64,000 nucleotides of DNA from Pseudomonadota bacterium (GCA_021793155.1 JAJYTF010000014.1:62001-126000); one strand, 5' to 3'; positions 7,562 through 16,060 are shown, counted from the first letter of the stretch. Made by a program: numbers and translations. Notes: a model not told the origin generated them from the letters alone.

Positions 7562-7567
7562 TATAAT
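7562..7567 (+). promoter_or_regulatory. Candidate -10 box (TATAAT) of the toxin-antitoxin pair
   Basis: A perfect TATAAT ends 7 bases before the antitoxin ATG at 7574. The -35 region at the usual distance is poor (TGGAAT). If used, transcription would start at or next to the ATG and the antitoxin message would be leaderless. Confidence 0.35.
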
Positions 7568-7573
7568 CAGCTC

Positions 7574-7759
7574 ATGAGCGACCCGACCAACCGCACCATT
7601 GCCGAAATGCTGGCTGACCTCGACGCAAGCGAGGCCGAGCTTGCAGTTGGCGACGTGGTTCCGGGGGAAACGATCCTTGCGAATATCCAGGCGGCGATCG
7701 ACCGCCTTGAGGCGAAGCGGGCAACCGACCAGCACCGCAAGGTTGCGCCCGGCAGGTGA
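7574..7759 (+). CDS. Small antitoxin of a type II toxin-antitoxin pair
   Basis: This 61-residue acidic protein (MSDPTNRTIAEMLADLDASEAELAVGD at the start, a helical ANIQAAIDRLEAKR stretch near the end) precedes a ParE/RelE-type toxin gene and overlaps it by the last 4 bases (GTGA). The role is inferred from this layout, size and charge; I see no certain DNA-binding domain, though the N-terminal helix could bind the promoter. Such pairs stabilise plasmids and integrative elements, which fits its place between the mob genes and the integrase. Confidence 0.65.
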   Translation: MSDPTNRTIAEMLADLDASEAELAVGDVVPGETILANIQAAIDRLEAKRATDQHRKVAPGR

Positions 7760-8055
7760 TTCCCTATTCCCGCCGTGCGGCGCTGCACATTACCGCACTT
7801 CTCGACCATTACTCGGAACTCGACCGGCCGGAGGCAATGCGCAACCTGCTTGCCGCGATGCGTGAGGCGTCGGCCATGATCGAGGAAGATCCCTCGGCCG
7901 GACTTCCCGCGCCGCGCCCCTATCCGGCGCTCGCCCGGCCGGGACGGTTATGGGTGAAGGCCGGGCGGTATTGGATCGGCTATCGGCGACGGCCGAGCCT
8001 CGGCATTGTCGCCGTCTTCTACGACGCCGCCGACATTCCGGGCCGGATCGAATAG
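7756..8055 (+). CDS. ParE/RelE-family toxin
   Basis: This 99-residue protein starts at GTG 7756, inside the antitoxin stop. It has the ParE/RelE layout: a helical hairpin (AALHITALLDHYSELDRPEAM ... AAMREASAMIEED), a small proline-rich loop, then the beta-sheet end with GRYWIGYRR and LGIVAVFYDAADIPGRIE, which matches the usual R-Y-x-I-x-Y ... I-x-x-V pattern of the fold. ParE members poison gyrase and RelE members cut mRNA at the ribosome; the sequence does not decide between them. The pair probably maintains the element. Confidence 0.75.
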   Translation: MIPYSRRAALHITALLDHYSELDRPEAMRNLLAAMREASAMIEEDPSAGLPAPRPYPALARPGRLWVKAGRYWIGYRRRPSLGIVAVFYDAADIPGRIE

Positions 8056-8077
8056 CAAGGTCCGCGGCCTTTCCGCC

Positions 8078-9247
8078 CTATGACCGTTTGCGACCGCTCG
8101 GAACTTGGGCCAGCTTCGCCCCCAGGTGGCTTCCCCGCGCGTTGTAATAACGCTTCAAGGATTTCGGATCCCGCCAATCGCCCTGGGCCATGACGTCGAC
8201 CATCTCCCACCCGGCCTCGACGAGACGGCTGGCGAGTTCATGACGGCTGTCATGGAGCCGAAAGAAGGGCACACCGGCGCGGGCGCGCGCCCGCTTAAAC
8301 GACTGGGTGATCGCTTCCCTCGAGGTCGGGAACACACGCCCGTCGATGGACTTGGGCAATGCCTCAAGGACTTCAATGGCCCGAGGGGTCAACCCGACCT
8401 CGACGGTCCGAATCTCGTCCGGCTTGCGGCTGTTCTTGACGTCACGCAAAACCACCTTGGCGCCGGGGAGGTCGACATCGTCCCAACGCAGGGTATGGAG
8501 ATTTTTCCGCCGCGCTCCGATTTGCACCGCCAGCTCGACATAGGGGGCAAGCCATGGGTTGCGGGACTTCCGGCACTCTACCAGCAACGTCTCCCATTGC
8601 TCGTCGGTAAGCCGCACGTCGCGCTCGTCCTGAACGGTTGGGCGGGCAACCAGATTCCTATCCGCCAGGGGATTCTCGGCCAGTTTGTAGGTCTTCACCG
8701 CGAAGTCGAGAATCTTCTTCAGCAGGGTCATTTCCCGCTTCACGGTCCCCGCCGAAATCGTCTTCAGCGGTTTCGGAGGGGCTTTCGGCTTTGCCGCGTT
8801 CTTTCGGGGCGTGCCGTCCTGCCGTGTCCGCCCTTTCGGGGCGGGCGGCTCGGGCTTGTAGGGCGATCCACGGCTGACCGTATCCGTCAGCCGCCGGTCC
8901 CGCCATGCCTCGAAATGCTCATGGGTGAGATTGGCGAGAGCGTGTTCGCACAGATCCCGTTCCTCGCGGAGAAAACGGAGGAGCCTGGATTCCTCTGCCG
9001 AGGCGGACAAGTCAGAACGACGCTTCCGGGTGACGTCCTTGACGTATCGCTGGATGGCTTGGCCCAGAGTGGTCCGCTCGCTGGCGCGGCGATCGACGTA
9101 GACCTTCTTGTCCATCTCGGCTTCGATGGCCCTGGCCCATTTTGTGGCCTCATCCTCCGTGCGCCATGTCTCGGTAAGCGGCGGATATCCTTTTCGCCGA
9201 ATTTGGACGTGCCACTGCCCCGGCCCTTTTTCCCGAATCGTTGCCAT
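8078..9247 (-). CDS. int: Tyrosine recombinase (integrase) of the IncQ-like element
   Basis: This 389-residue protein carries the tyrosine recombinase signatures. The first catalytic Arg is in AVQIGARRKNLHTL, the Lys region in LRDVKNSRKPDE, the H-x-x-R box in RLHDSRHELASRL, a Trp replaces the second His in GDWRDPKSLKRYYNA, and that segment holds the nucleophilic Tyr. A SAM-like core-binding domain and an N-terminal arm domain (MATIREKGPGQWHVQIRRKG) precede them. ATG 9247 is chosen over the ORF start 18 bases further out because MATIREKG is a typical beginning. The gene starts about 100 bp from a tRNA-Arg 3' fragment and reads away from it, the usual arrangement for tRNA-targeting integrases. 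Confidence 0.85.
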   Translation of the reverse strand: MATIREKGPGQWHVQIRRKGYPPLTETWRTEDEATKWARAIEAEMDKKVYVDRRASERTTLGQAIQRYVKDVTRKRRSDLSASAEESRLLRFLREERDLCEHALANLTHEHFEAWRDRRLTDTVSRGSPYKPEPPAPKGRTRQDGTPRKNAAKPKAPPKPLKTISAGTVKREMTLLKKILDFAVKTYKLAENPLADRNLVARPTVQDERDVRLTDEQWETLLVECRKSRNPWLAPYVELAVQIGARRKNLHTLRWDDVDLPGAKVVLRDVKNSRKPDEIRTVEVGLTPRAIEVLEALPKSIDGRVFPTSREAITQSFKRARARAGVPFFRLHDSRHELASRLVEAGWEMVDVMAQGDWRDPKSLKRYYNARGSHLGAKLAQVPSGRKRS

Positions 9248-9574
9248 GCCTGCCTCCGTTGGCACAGTGTGCCAGAAACTGGCTGTGCCAAAATTGTGCC
9301 AAAAAACCGAAAGCAGGGGAATATGGAACGCCGGAAACGGCGGAAAGCTTGGCGCACCCGGCGAGATTCGAACTCACGACCTCTGCCTTCGGAGCAATTT
9401 AACCTGCCCTTCGACACTTTTCGATAGGTTTCGCTCCGATGCGCTATGCTACTGTAATCACTAAACAAATTGAAATTCCAGCTCGTCCGGCGTACTCTCG
9501 GACACGCTCCGACTTGCGTCCGGCTGCTTACGTGGTGCTTACGCGAGAATGGGAGTTTGGACGGGAGAATTCCC
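9248..9574. other. Intergenic junction between two integrases
   Basis: Apart from the tRNA-Arg fragment I see no gene in these 327 bp. To the right of the fragment the DNA becomes relatively AT-rich (9391-9480). The stretch joins the int gene reading left and another int gene reading right, so it is probably a junction between two elements. Confidence 0.5.
9350..9394 (-). tRNA. Truncated tRNA-Arg(CCG) 3' half, integrase attachment core
   Basis: On the minus strand the sequence begins in the anticodon loop (CTCCGAA, anticodon CCG). It continues with the 3' anticodon stem GGCAG, a 5-nt variable loop, a T arm with the standard TTCGAAT loop and a GTGAG/CTCGC stem, acceptor strand CGGGTGC, discriminator G and encoded CCA. 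The 5' half is missing: bases before the loop do not pair as a stem. A 3'-half tRNA copy is the normal footprint of integration into a tRNA gene. No intact copy lies in this window. Confidence 0.8.
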
Positions 9575-10933
9575 ATGGCTAAGCTCACAAAGCGCCTCGT
9601 CGACGCTGCCGAGTCCCGCGAGAAAGACTACGTCATCTGGGATGATGAGCTACCAGGTTTCGGCCTGCGTGTCTTCGCTTCTGGCAAGCGCAGCTACGTC
9701 CTTCAATACCGGGCATTGGGCCGCTCGCGCCGCTACACGATCGGCTTGCATGGCGTCTGGACAGCCGAAAGCGCGAGGCAGGAGGCGAAGGTCCAGTTGG
9801 GTCGCGTAGCTCAAGGGGACAATCCCGCGGAGGAGCGCCAGCTCGACCACAAGGCCATCACCGTCAAAGAGCTCTGCACGCTCTACGTCAATGACCTCAA
9901 CGGGGGGCTCATCCTGGGCAAGGGCGGGCGGCCCAAGAAGCCGACGACGGTCGGGACGGACATTGGGCGCATTGAGCGGCACATCATCCCGCTCCTGGGG
10001 ACGCGCCGTGTGAAGAACTTGACCAAGGCCGACATCAACAAGGTCCTGAAGGACATCATGGCCGGCAAGACGCGAGTGTCGGTTAAGACGAAGAAGCTGC
10101 GCGGCAAGGCCATCGTCCGCGGGGGCGCCGGGACGGCGACGCGCACGGTCGGGCTTCTCGGCGGCATTCTCACCTACGCTGTCGAAGCCGGGATCATCGC
10201 GATCAATCCTGCCCATGGCCTTCGGAAGCCGAAGGACAACGTCCGCACCCGCCGGCTCACCGAAGCGGAGTACCGGACGCTGGGCGAGATGCTGCGCACA
10301 GCCGAGAAGGAGGAGAAGTACGCGACGACGGTGCAGATAATTCGTCAGATCGCCCTGACCGGCTGCCGCCGTAGCGAGATGATCGGCCTGATGTGGACCG
10401 AAGCGGATACCGACGGGAGCTGCCTGCGGCTGATCGACAGCAAGGAGGGCACCTCCGTCCGTCCCATCGGTCTGCCCGTCGTCGAGTTTCTCGAAGCGCT
10501 TCGGAAGGCAGCTTCCGGCACCTATGTCTTCCCAGGCTACGGCGCCGACAACGCGTTCGGCAGTTTCCCCAATCATTGGGAGCAGATCTTCAAAGCCTCG
10601 CCCCTCTCGGACGTCACGCCCCACGTCCTCCGGCATAGCTTCGCGAGCGTCGGCAACGATCTCGGCTTCACGGAGGTGACGATCGCGGCCTTGGTCGGCC
10701 ATGCCAAGGGCTCCGTGACCAGCAAGTATATCCACACGCTCGACACCGCCCTCATCATGGCCGCCGACACCATCTCCGGCTACATTGAGGGGCTGCTCGA
10801 CGGCAAAGAGTTCAAGCAGACTGCCTATGCGCTCGACCGCGACTCTAGGAAAGCTGCGCTCGCACGGTTCTTGCGAAAGGCCGCTGGTAACGATGAGGTG
10901 AAAGGCGGGGAGGAGCGGCGGCTGGCCGCGTAG
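9575..10933 (+). CDS. DUF4102-type tyrosine recombinase (second integrase)
   Basis: This 452-residue integrase has the P4-type layout: an N-terminal arm-binding domain (MAKLTKRLVDAAESREKDYVIWDDELPGFGLRV, with the typical LPGFGLRV), a core-binding helical domain, and a catalytic domain with ALTGCRRSEMIGLMW (Arg), TPHVLRHSFAS (H-x-x-R), LVGHAKGSVTSKYIH (His and nucleophilic Tyr). ATG 9575 is used because the arm domain begins there. It excises and integrates a genomic island, usually at a tRNA 3' end. The tRNA-Arg fragment lies 180 bp to its left with its broken (5') side facing this gene, so this integrase may be what split the tRNA. Confidence 0.85.
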   Translation: MAKLTKRLVDAAESREKDYVIWDDELPGFGLRVFASGKRSYVLQYRALGRSRRYTIGLHGVWTAESARQEAKVQLGRVAQGDNPAEERQLDHKAITVKELCTLYVNDLNGGLILGKGGRPKKPTTVGTDIGRIERHIIPLLGTRRVKNLTKADINKVLKDIMAGKTRVSVKTKKLRGKAIVRGGAGTATRTVGLLGGILTYAVEAGIIAINPAHGLRKPKDNVRTRRLTEAEYRTLGEMLRTAEKEEKYATTVQIIRQIALTGCRRSEMIGLMWTEADTDGSCLRLIDSKEGTSVRPIGLPVVEFLEALRKAASGTYVFPGYGADNAFGSFPNHWEQIFKASPLSDVTPHVLRHSFASVGNDLGFTEVTIAALVGHAKGSVTSKYIHTLDTALIMAADTISGYIEGLLDGKEFKQTAYALDRDSRKAALARFLRKAAGNDEVKGGEERRLAA

Positions 10934-10956
10934 CTTCCGACCACCGCCATCACTAG

Positions 10957-11070
10957 ATGCAAAATTTGACGGGCCGCCGCGTTACGCTGGATAGCCTGCG
11001 GCACAGCTTCGCGTGCGGGCTAGCGATAGCAGAGGCTCGCCGTCACCCGCACCTGTGCGAAGACTGCCTC
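10957..11070 (+). pseudogene. Possible integrase C-terminal remnant
   Basis: Translation gives RVTLDSLRHSFACGLAIAEA, matching the H-x-x-R box and following helix of tyrosine recombinases, but nothing before it and no Tyr motif after it. It looks like a scrap of another integrase left beside the intact one. The match is short, so it could be chance. Confidence 0.3.
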
Positions 11071-11203
11071 TCTGTTCGACGGCGAGGATCAGGAGGCGGC
11101 CACAAGGCAGGATGTAAGTCTGGCAGCGCGAAGATGCGGAACGGCCGCGCGTAGGTCTCTTCGATACCAGTGGCATCGAGCAGGTCGAGCGCTCGCGCCA
11201 CGC

Positions 11204-12964
11204 TCATGCGACCGCTGGGTCCGCTGGCAAGGCTACAATGTTGTCGGCACCAAACCAGGTCGTGAGCCGCACCATCGCGTTCGGACTGAGTAGCTGCGTG
11301 AACAACAGGGCTAAGCGGATTTTTGGCCGGGAACATGCCACATAGAATAGATTGCGATTGTTCTCGAAGAATTCCGCCTTGTCTGCGGGTGGCCCAGCGT
11401 CGATCCATTCGAGCATCTGGCCGAAGTTGTATTTGTTCCAACCTCGGCCGACAATCACCAGTACGTTCTCAAACTCGGCGCCCTTGACGCCGTGTTTGGT
11501 GGCAAAGGGTGTATGCCCGTCGATGAAGTGGTCGAGAGCGACCAGCTCCGCGTAGGAGACAGCACGAAGCTTCCGAAGCTGGGTGACACGCCGGGACTCC
11601 CCTTCTGCGGGTTCGGGGCCGGCTTCGGCTAGGCGCTGCTCTGCTTCTTCCACCGCCTCGGGAAGACGCATGTGTGGCTGACCGGCAATGAAATCGACAA
11701 CCTCGCCAATGGTGCCGGACGCGCGTAGCGCAATCAGTGTGGCCATTGCACCCGACCATGCAACCTTGTCAGCGTGCTTGCGGATCTTGGGTGTTCCCGT
11801 GCCAAAGCACTCGAACATTTCTCCGTAGCGCTTCGCCTCAAAAGCGGCGCAGGCCGGTTCCAAGTGATCCGTCAGAAACTTGATATGCGGATCGTCTTTC
11901 TTCAGCCAAGGATCGTTGAACTGACCATAGATTGGCGGAATGCTGGGATAGCCCTGCTCTCGCGCAAGGACACTGTGGCTGAGCATAAGGATTTTGGTTT
12001 TCTCGACCGCGAAATCCCAGCCCTCGGCCGTAAGTCGATGCTTGATATGTTCGAAATATGCCTTCGCCGCCTCAGCGCTCGTATCGCCCGTCCAGTGCCC
12101 GCCGCCTTGCCCAGTCCGCCTCGCACCCGGCCAGGCATTGGTATGAAACACACGCGCTTCACCCGGCTTCGCCGGATCGCGTACCATCTGGGGCAGCGCC
12201 GGACGCATGCGATTGAGTACCTGGACGATTGGATCAGTGGACCGAAAATTCGCGTGCTTATCGATCACTTCAAGCGCTGCATGCTCGACCAGACCACAGC
12301 CATCGCCATAGATCTTCTGCCAGTGATCCCCGAACAGACCGAGCTGCGGGCCTTGACCCGTGTCCAGGAACCACGCCTTGATGGCGTCGACGAAGCCGGC
12401 GTTAGTATCCTGATATTCGTCAATTAGAAGGATGGGATAACGAGCCGTCAGGACCGATCGAAACTTTGGGTAAGCAAGCGTTTCGATCATCAGCGCCAAC
12501 ACATCGTCATGCCGAAGCGTGACCTGGAGATCTCCAACGCTCGGGTATCCCAGCTCATAGTGGACGTGGCGATTGCCGATGCCGCCGACAGGCTCAAGAC
12601 GCTCTGCCCAGCCATCGAGGTTGGGAACGAGCGCGCGTAATGTCGATTGGAAATCCTGCAGAATCGCCCAACAAAACCCGTGGATCGTCTCTGGGCGCAC
12701 TGCCGGATGGGCCTGAATGCGCGCAATGATCTCGTCTTTGGCGACGTTAGTGTACGTGATGCAGCCGACCTGCTGGCCGCGACGAAGAAGGTCGGTCCCA
12801 CGGCGATCGATCAGACGACGGAGGGCTTTGTCTAACGAGTAAGTCTTTCCAGCCCCAGCGCCCGCTTCCAAACGAAAGCTGCGCCCATCATCCAGACAAG
12901 CGTACATCCGTTCGAGGGCAACGCGCCCAGCGGCGTCGGCGGGGTTTTCCACTTCCTCAGCCAT
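11204..12964 (-). CDS. gajB: GajB-like UvrD/Rep helicase (Gabija defence)
   Basis: This 586-residue superfamily 1 helicase has Walker A EAGAGAGKTYSL (residues 33-44), a motif Ia region CITYTNVAKDEI, Walker B LLIDEYQDTN near residue 183, motif III GLFGDHWQKIY, and C-terminal motifs including TKHGVKGAEFENVLV and the arginine-finger-like FYVACSRPKIRLAL. In Gabija, GajB is an SF1 helicase-like partner of GajA; together they cut phage DNA and sense nucleotide levels. Its ATG 12964 lies one base after the gajA stop, so translation is probably coupled. It is longer than the roughly 490 residues of the first described GajB. A generic UvrD is the alternative, but the gajA-gajB pairing supports Gabija. 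Confidence 0.8.
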   Translation of the reverse strand: MAEEVENPADAAGRVALERMYACLDDGRSFRLEAGAGAGKTYSLDKALRRLIDRRGTDLLRRGQQVGCITYTNVAKDEIIARIQAHPAVRPETIHGFCWAILQDFQSTLRALVPNLDGWAERLEPVGGIGNRHVHYELGYPSVGDLQVTLRHDDVLALMIETLAYPKFRSVLTARYPILLIDEYQDTNAGFVDAIKAWFLDTGQGPQLGLFGDHWQKIYGDGCGLVEHAALEVIDKHANFRSTDPIVQVLNRMRPALPQMVRDPAKPGEARVFHTNAWPGARRTGQGGGHWTGDTSAEAAKAYFEHIKHRLTAEGWDFAVEKTKILMLSHSVLAREQGYPSIPPIYGQFNDPWLKKDDPHIKFLTDHLEPACAAFEAKRYGEMFECFGTGTPKIRKHADKVAWSGAMATLIALRASGTIGEVVDFIAGQPHMRLPEAVEEAEQRLAEAGPEPAEGESRRVTQLRKLRAVSYAELVALDHFIDGHTPFATKHGVKGAEFENVLVIVGRGWNKYNFGQMLEWIDAGPPADKAEFFENNRNLFYVACSRPKIRLALLFTQLLSPNAMVRLTTWFGADNIVALPADPAVA

Positions 12965-12965
12965 T

Positions 12966-15029
12966 CTAGCCAACCTCGGCGACATTCACCGCGACGCCGG
13001 CGGTGTCTGCGGCGATCTCGACAGCGATCGCCGGCGCCGGCTCTACTGGCGCTGGGTTGCCGCGCGCCAGCCACCGAAGGCCCTCGGCAATGTAACGCGG
13101 GACATTCCAGTCACTTTGCTCGATAGCGTGTTCCAAGGCGAAGGCGGACTTCTTCTGATCGCCGGCAAGCGTATAGGCCGCAATCGCTTGGTCGCCATCG
13201 GCAAGCGGGAAACGAGCGGGATTGGCGAGGATGAACGCATCCTCGAAGCTCCGGCCGCACGGGCCGCCATCAACTTCGGGAATCTGGAAGGCGACCCGGC
13301 GAAGACCAGACGTCTTATCCGGCTCAGCTTTCGCCAATAGCGCCGTCGGTGAAATATCGTTACCGAACCACGCTTTCAGACACCCATTGCTGGTGAAAAC
13401 ACCTTCCGCCACAGGCACCGCTACCCGCTTCCCGCTGTCGTTGGGCTTCACAGCGTCGATGTCGGTGATGATGAGCGTGCGCAACTCGAGGAAGGACAGG
13501 AGATCGAAAAAACGGTGTGCGTAGGCACCGCCGACCTCCATGATTGTGAGATATTGGCTCCCGAGCTGTGGCTGGCCGGCAGCGACTCCGTCGGTCTTCC
13601 GGATCATCGCCGGAAGCAGAATGCGTTCCGATGTTCCCTCCACAAGGACCGCCTTATCGGCGAAGAACAGGTCGCAGCGGGTTAGGGTCAGATATTGATG
13701 AAGGAACTCCCGGTCCGGTTCGGGCGCGCCTCCCATACCCTTGCGTAGATCTTTCACGACTGAACGGCGCATTCCGTCGCCGTCTGGCACCGAGAGGAAA
13801 TAGCGCATGGATTCGAACCGCGCTTCGTTGGCCATGTGTGGAGAGTGGGTGCTGACGACGAACTGGACCGGCCAGGGCCTGTTCTCGTTGAGCTGGGCAA
13901 CGAAGGCGCTGATGATCTGATCAAGCTGTCGAATGAAAACCTCCTGCATCTGCGGATGCAAGTGCGCTTCCGGTTCCTCGATGAAGATCAGATGCACGCC
14001 GGCCGATGCCGGCGTTGCTTGGTACTCACGAAAAAATCGTAGCAACTGGAGCAGCATGTAGACCAGATTACGCACGCCGAGGCCGTTGTAGGACTCGGGC
14101 AAGGTCATACCGTTGACGCCTACATAACGAACTTTGGTGTGGTCGTTCAGAAGCTTATCGACGTCGAAGCTGGTCTCAGTGACGAGGCCAGGATCGGCGA
14201 GGCCGGGATAGCCGAACAAGTCGAACGTCGGCAGAAGCGACGTGAGCTTCGCGTTGAAACCCGCGTGGAGATCGCCCTGGATTTGCTCAACGGCGGCCTT
14301 GAGTTGCTCGGCTGTCGTCCGTTTCTCAGGATCGACGGGATCGGTGAGAGCCGACTGAAAGAGCACCTCGACCACTTTGCCCAAAACGTCGCGTTCGCGG
14401 TGTGTGTCATCGTCGAGTCCCCTCTGGGCATTGATGAAGCCGCCTCGGATCAGCGCCGTGAGCGTCTTTGGCTCTAGGGACTTTCGGTTGGTTTGGTCGT
14501 TGGGATCGACCGCTTCTAATGATGCCGCGTAAGCGCCGGCCAAATGGCTACCCAGTACGCGAAACAGGTTTAGTCGGTTGGTCGCAGCGTCGTCACCGAC
14601 TGCGATGTCCGCGAAGAGCGTGCCGGGGGCGGTTGCACGCGGACCAAAGGTCAGGATCAGCCGAGCGTCAGTACAGTTCGGGTCGAGATCAACGATGCAA
14701 TCGCTCAGGGGACCAAGATCAGGAGAGTCGACATCATATGCGATGTCCACAACGACCTTAATGGATGGCAGCAGTGCAATCACGTCGGATGCAGATTGTC
14801 CCGCCCGAAAAGCCTCAAATGCGGTCCAGAAGCACTCATGACAACCCAGCGAAAAATCCTCGATCCTGAATGATGGAGATTTGTCACTCAGCAGCCTTCG
14901 GAACAATTCGGCGATTGAGGTCTTGCCGCTATTGTTTCGCCCAACGATCAACGTAGTGCGTTCTTCGAGGCCGATCGCGACATCTCGTAGAAGCCGGAAA
15001 TTCTCGATCTCGACCCCTTTGATCCGCAT
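12966..15029 (-). CDS. gajA: GajA-like OLD-family ATPase/TOPRIM nuclease (Gabija defence)
   Basis: The 687-residue protein has the OLD architecture. An N-terminal ABC-type ATPase has Walker A VGRNNSGKTSIAE (residues 29-41). It continues with a YNGLGVRNLVYMLLQ signature-like loop, Walker B LIFIEEPEAHLHPQ and switch His VVSTHSPHMAN. A C-terminal TOPRIM nuclease follows, with AVLVEGTSERILLPAM (catalytic Glu, about residue 460) and IITDIDAVK (acidic pair, about 525). GajA nicks DNA when nucleotide pools fall. The gene starts 14 bases after the stop of the AbiEii-like gene and ends one base before gajB, so all four minus-strand genes look like one transcript. It is about 100 residues longer than the first described GajA. 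Confidence 0.85.
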   Translation of the reverse strand: MRIKGVEIENFRLLRDVAIGLEERTTLIVGRNNSGKTSIAELFRRLLSDKSPSFRIEDFSLGCHECFWTAFEAFRAGQSASDVIALLPSIKVVVDIAYDVDSPDLGPLSDCIVDLDPNCTDARLILTFGPRATAPGTLFADIAVGDDAATNRLNLFRVLGSHLAGAYAASLEAVDPNDQTNRKSLEPKTLTALIRGGFINAQRGLDDDTHRERDVLGKVVEVLFQSALTDPVDPEKRTTAEQLKAAVEQIQGDLHAGFNAKLTSLLPTFDLFGYPGLADPGLVTETSFDVDKLLNDHTKVRYVGVNGMTLPESYNGLGVRNLVYMLLQLLRFFREYQATPASAGVHLIFIEEPEAHLHPQMQEVFIRQLDQIISAFVAQLNENRPWPVQFVVSTHSPHMANEARFESMRYFLSVPDGDGMRRSVVKDLRKGMGGAPEPDREFLHQYLTLTRCDLFFADKAVLVEGTSERILLPAMIRKTDGVAAGQPQLGSQYLTIMEVGGAYAHRFFDLLSFLELRTLIITDIDAVKPNDSGKRVAVPVAEGVFTSNGCLKAWFGNDISPTALLAKAEPDKTSGLRRVAFQIPEVDGGPCGRSFEDAFILANPARFPLADGDQAIAAYTLAGDQKKSAFALEHAIEQSDWNVPRYIAEGLRWLARGNPAPVEPAPAIAVEIAADTAGVAVNVAEVG

Positions 15030-15043
15030 CGAATTCCCCCTTC

Positions 15044-16060
15044 TTATTTGCTTGCGACGTTAGCTCGTGCGGTCACATCGGCACAATGCGCCATGAGCGC
15101 ATCAAACGACTCGGCATCCTCCAACAGGAGCCCGTCCTCGACCATGCGGGCGTAGTCTTGTTCCAGGGCTGTCAGACCGTCGCCGGCGGGCACTAGACGC
15201 AAGCCGCCGCTGACCGCCGCCATGTAGTCGATTGGGCTTCGATGGGCCGCCTTCTCGGCAAAGAACATGCTCTTATGCCGAGCAACGGCCAAGCCGAGAT
15301 CGCGATCGGCGATCGCGGCAGCAGCGATGCCGGCTTCATCGAGTCGCGCAACATCATGCCAGTGGCGCGCGAAGCGGTCGCCACGCAGCCGTTCCTGGAG
15401 GCAGAAGACGTGAATAGCTGTGGCCTTCTCCCAGAACGTCCGCTCCGCGTGCATCGTGCGCGGCCGGGCTGTCGGAAACACCACGCCTTCGACGAACTCG
15501 GCGGCATCGCAGACGACGTCGCGCAAGCTCGCCGGCTCCCCCGTGGAGCGGGCACCGAACTCCAGCATGACGATTGGGGCAACGTAGCCCGATCCGGTCG
15601 CTGTCGCTTCATAGTCGATGAACAGCTTCTCGCCTTCGATGCGAAGCGTCGCCGCCAGATGCTCAGCGGTGAGCGCGCTGGCGATGACGGGCTGAGCGGC
15701 GTTGGCGACCCATTCCGGCAACCGTCGACGAACCTCGCTCGACCAGCGCCTTTCCTCGCTCCGCGTCTTGGGCAGCGCCTCGCCCGAGGCGCCAACGAGA
15801 TCGGGCGCGATCGCCCGGATGTCGTAGGTCAGGTCCACATCCTCGGAAAACCGTCGGATGACCTTGTAGGCCTTGGACAGCGACGTACCGCCCTTGAACA
15901 CCAGATGCTCGCCAAGCGCCGACCCGTAGAGAGCGGCGAGCGCCCAAACCACCCAGACATCCTTCTCCAGGAGGTGCGCGGGCCGCCCCGAGCGATCGGC
16001 CGCCACGCCCAGGGCGTCGCGGCGATCTTGAGCCGAAAGGCGGAGGAAGGCGTCAGCCAT
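15044..16060 (-). CDS. AbiEii-like nucleotidyltransferase toxin
   Basis: The 338-residue protein carries the AbiEii/AbiGii signature: EHLVFKGGTSLSKAY followed by RRFSEDVDLTYDI (residues about 50-80), the nucleotide-binding G-G-T-S and acidic D-x-D of a DNA-polymerase-beta-type transferase. A conserved Lys/Asp region lies further on (RTFWEKATAIHVF, then RHWHDVARLDE). Such toxins can modify tRNA and halt growth, an abortive-infection response. It overlaps the antitoxin gene by 8 bases and is followed 14 bases later by gajA. Gene pairing and motif are clear; the target RNA is not predictable from sequence. Confidence 0.85.
   Translation of the reverse strand: MADAFLRLSAQDRRDALGVAADRSGRPAHLLEKDVWVVWALAALYGSALGEHLVFKGGTSLSKAYKVIRRFSEDVDLTYDIRAIAPDLVGASGEALPKTRSEERRWSSEVRRRLPEWVANAAQPVIASALTAEHLAATLRIEGEKLFIDYEATATGSGYVAPIVMLEFGARSTGEPASLRDVVCDAAEFVEGVVFPTARPRTMHAERTFWEKATAIHVFCLQERLRGDRFARHWHDVARLDEAGIAAAAIADRDLGLAVARHKSMFFAEKAAHRSPIDYMAAVSGGLRLVPAGDGLTALEQDYARMVEDGLLLEDAESFDALMAHCADVTARANVASK

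Noticed and set aside
9350-9480. Complete tRNA-Arg
   Set aside because: The bases 5' of the anticodon loop do not form a stem, and no D arm or 5' acceptor strand is present.
10934-11203. Second tRNA or island end
   Set aside because: No tRNA-like arms or repeat of the 45-bp core found there.
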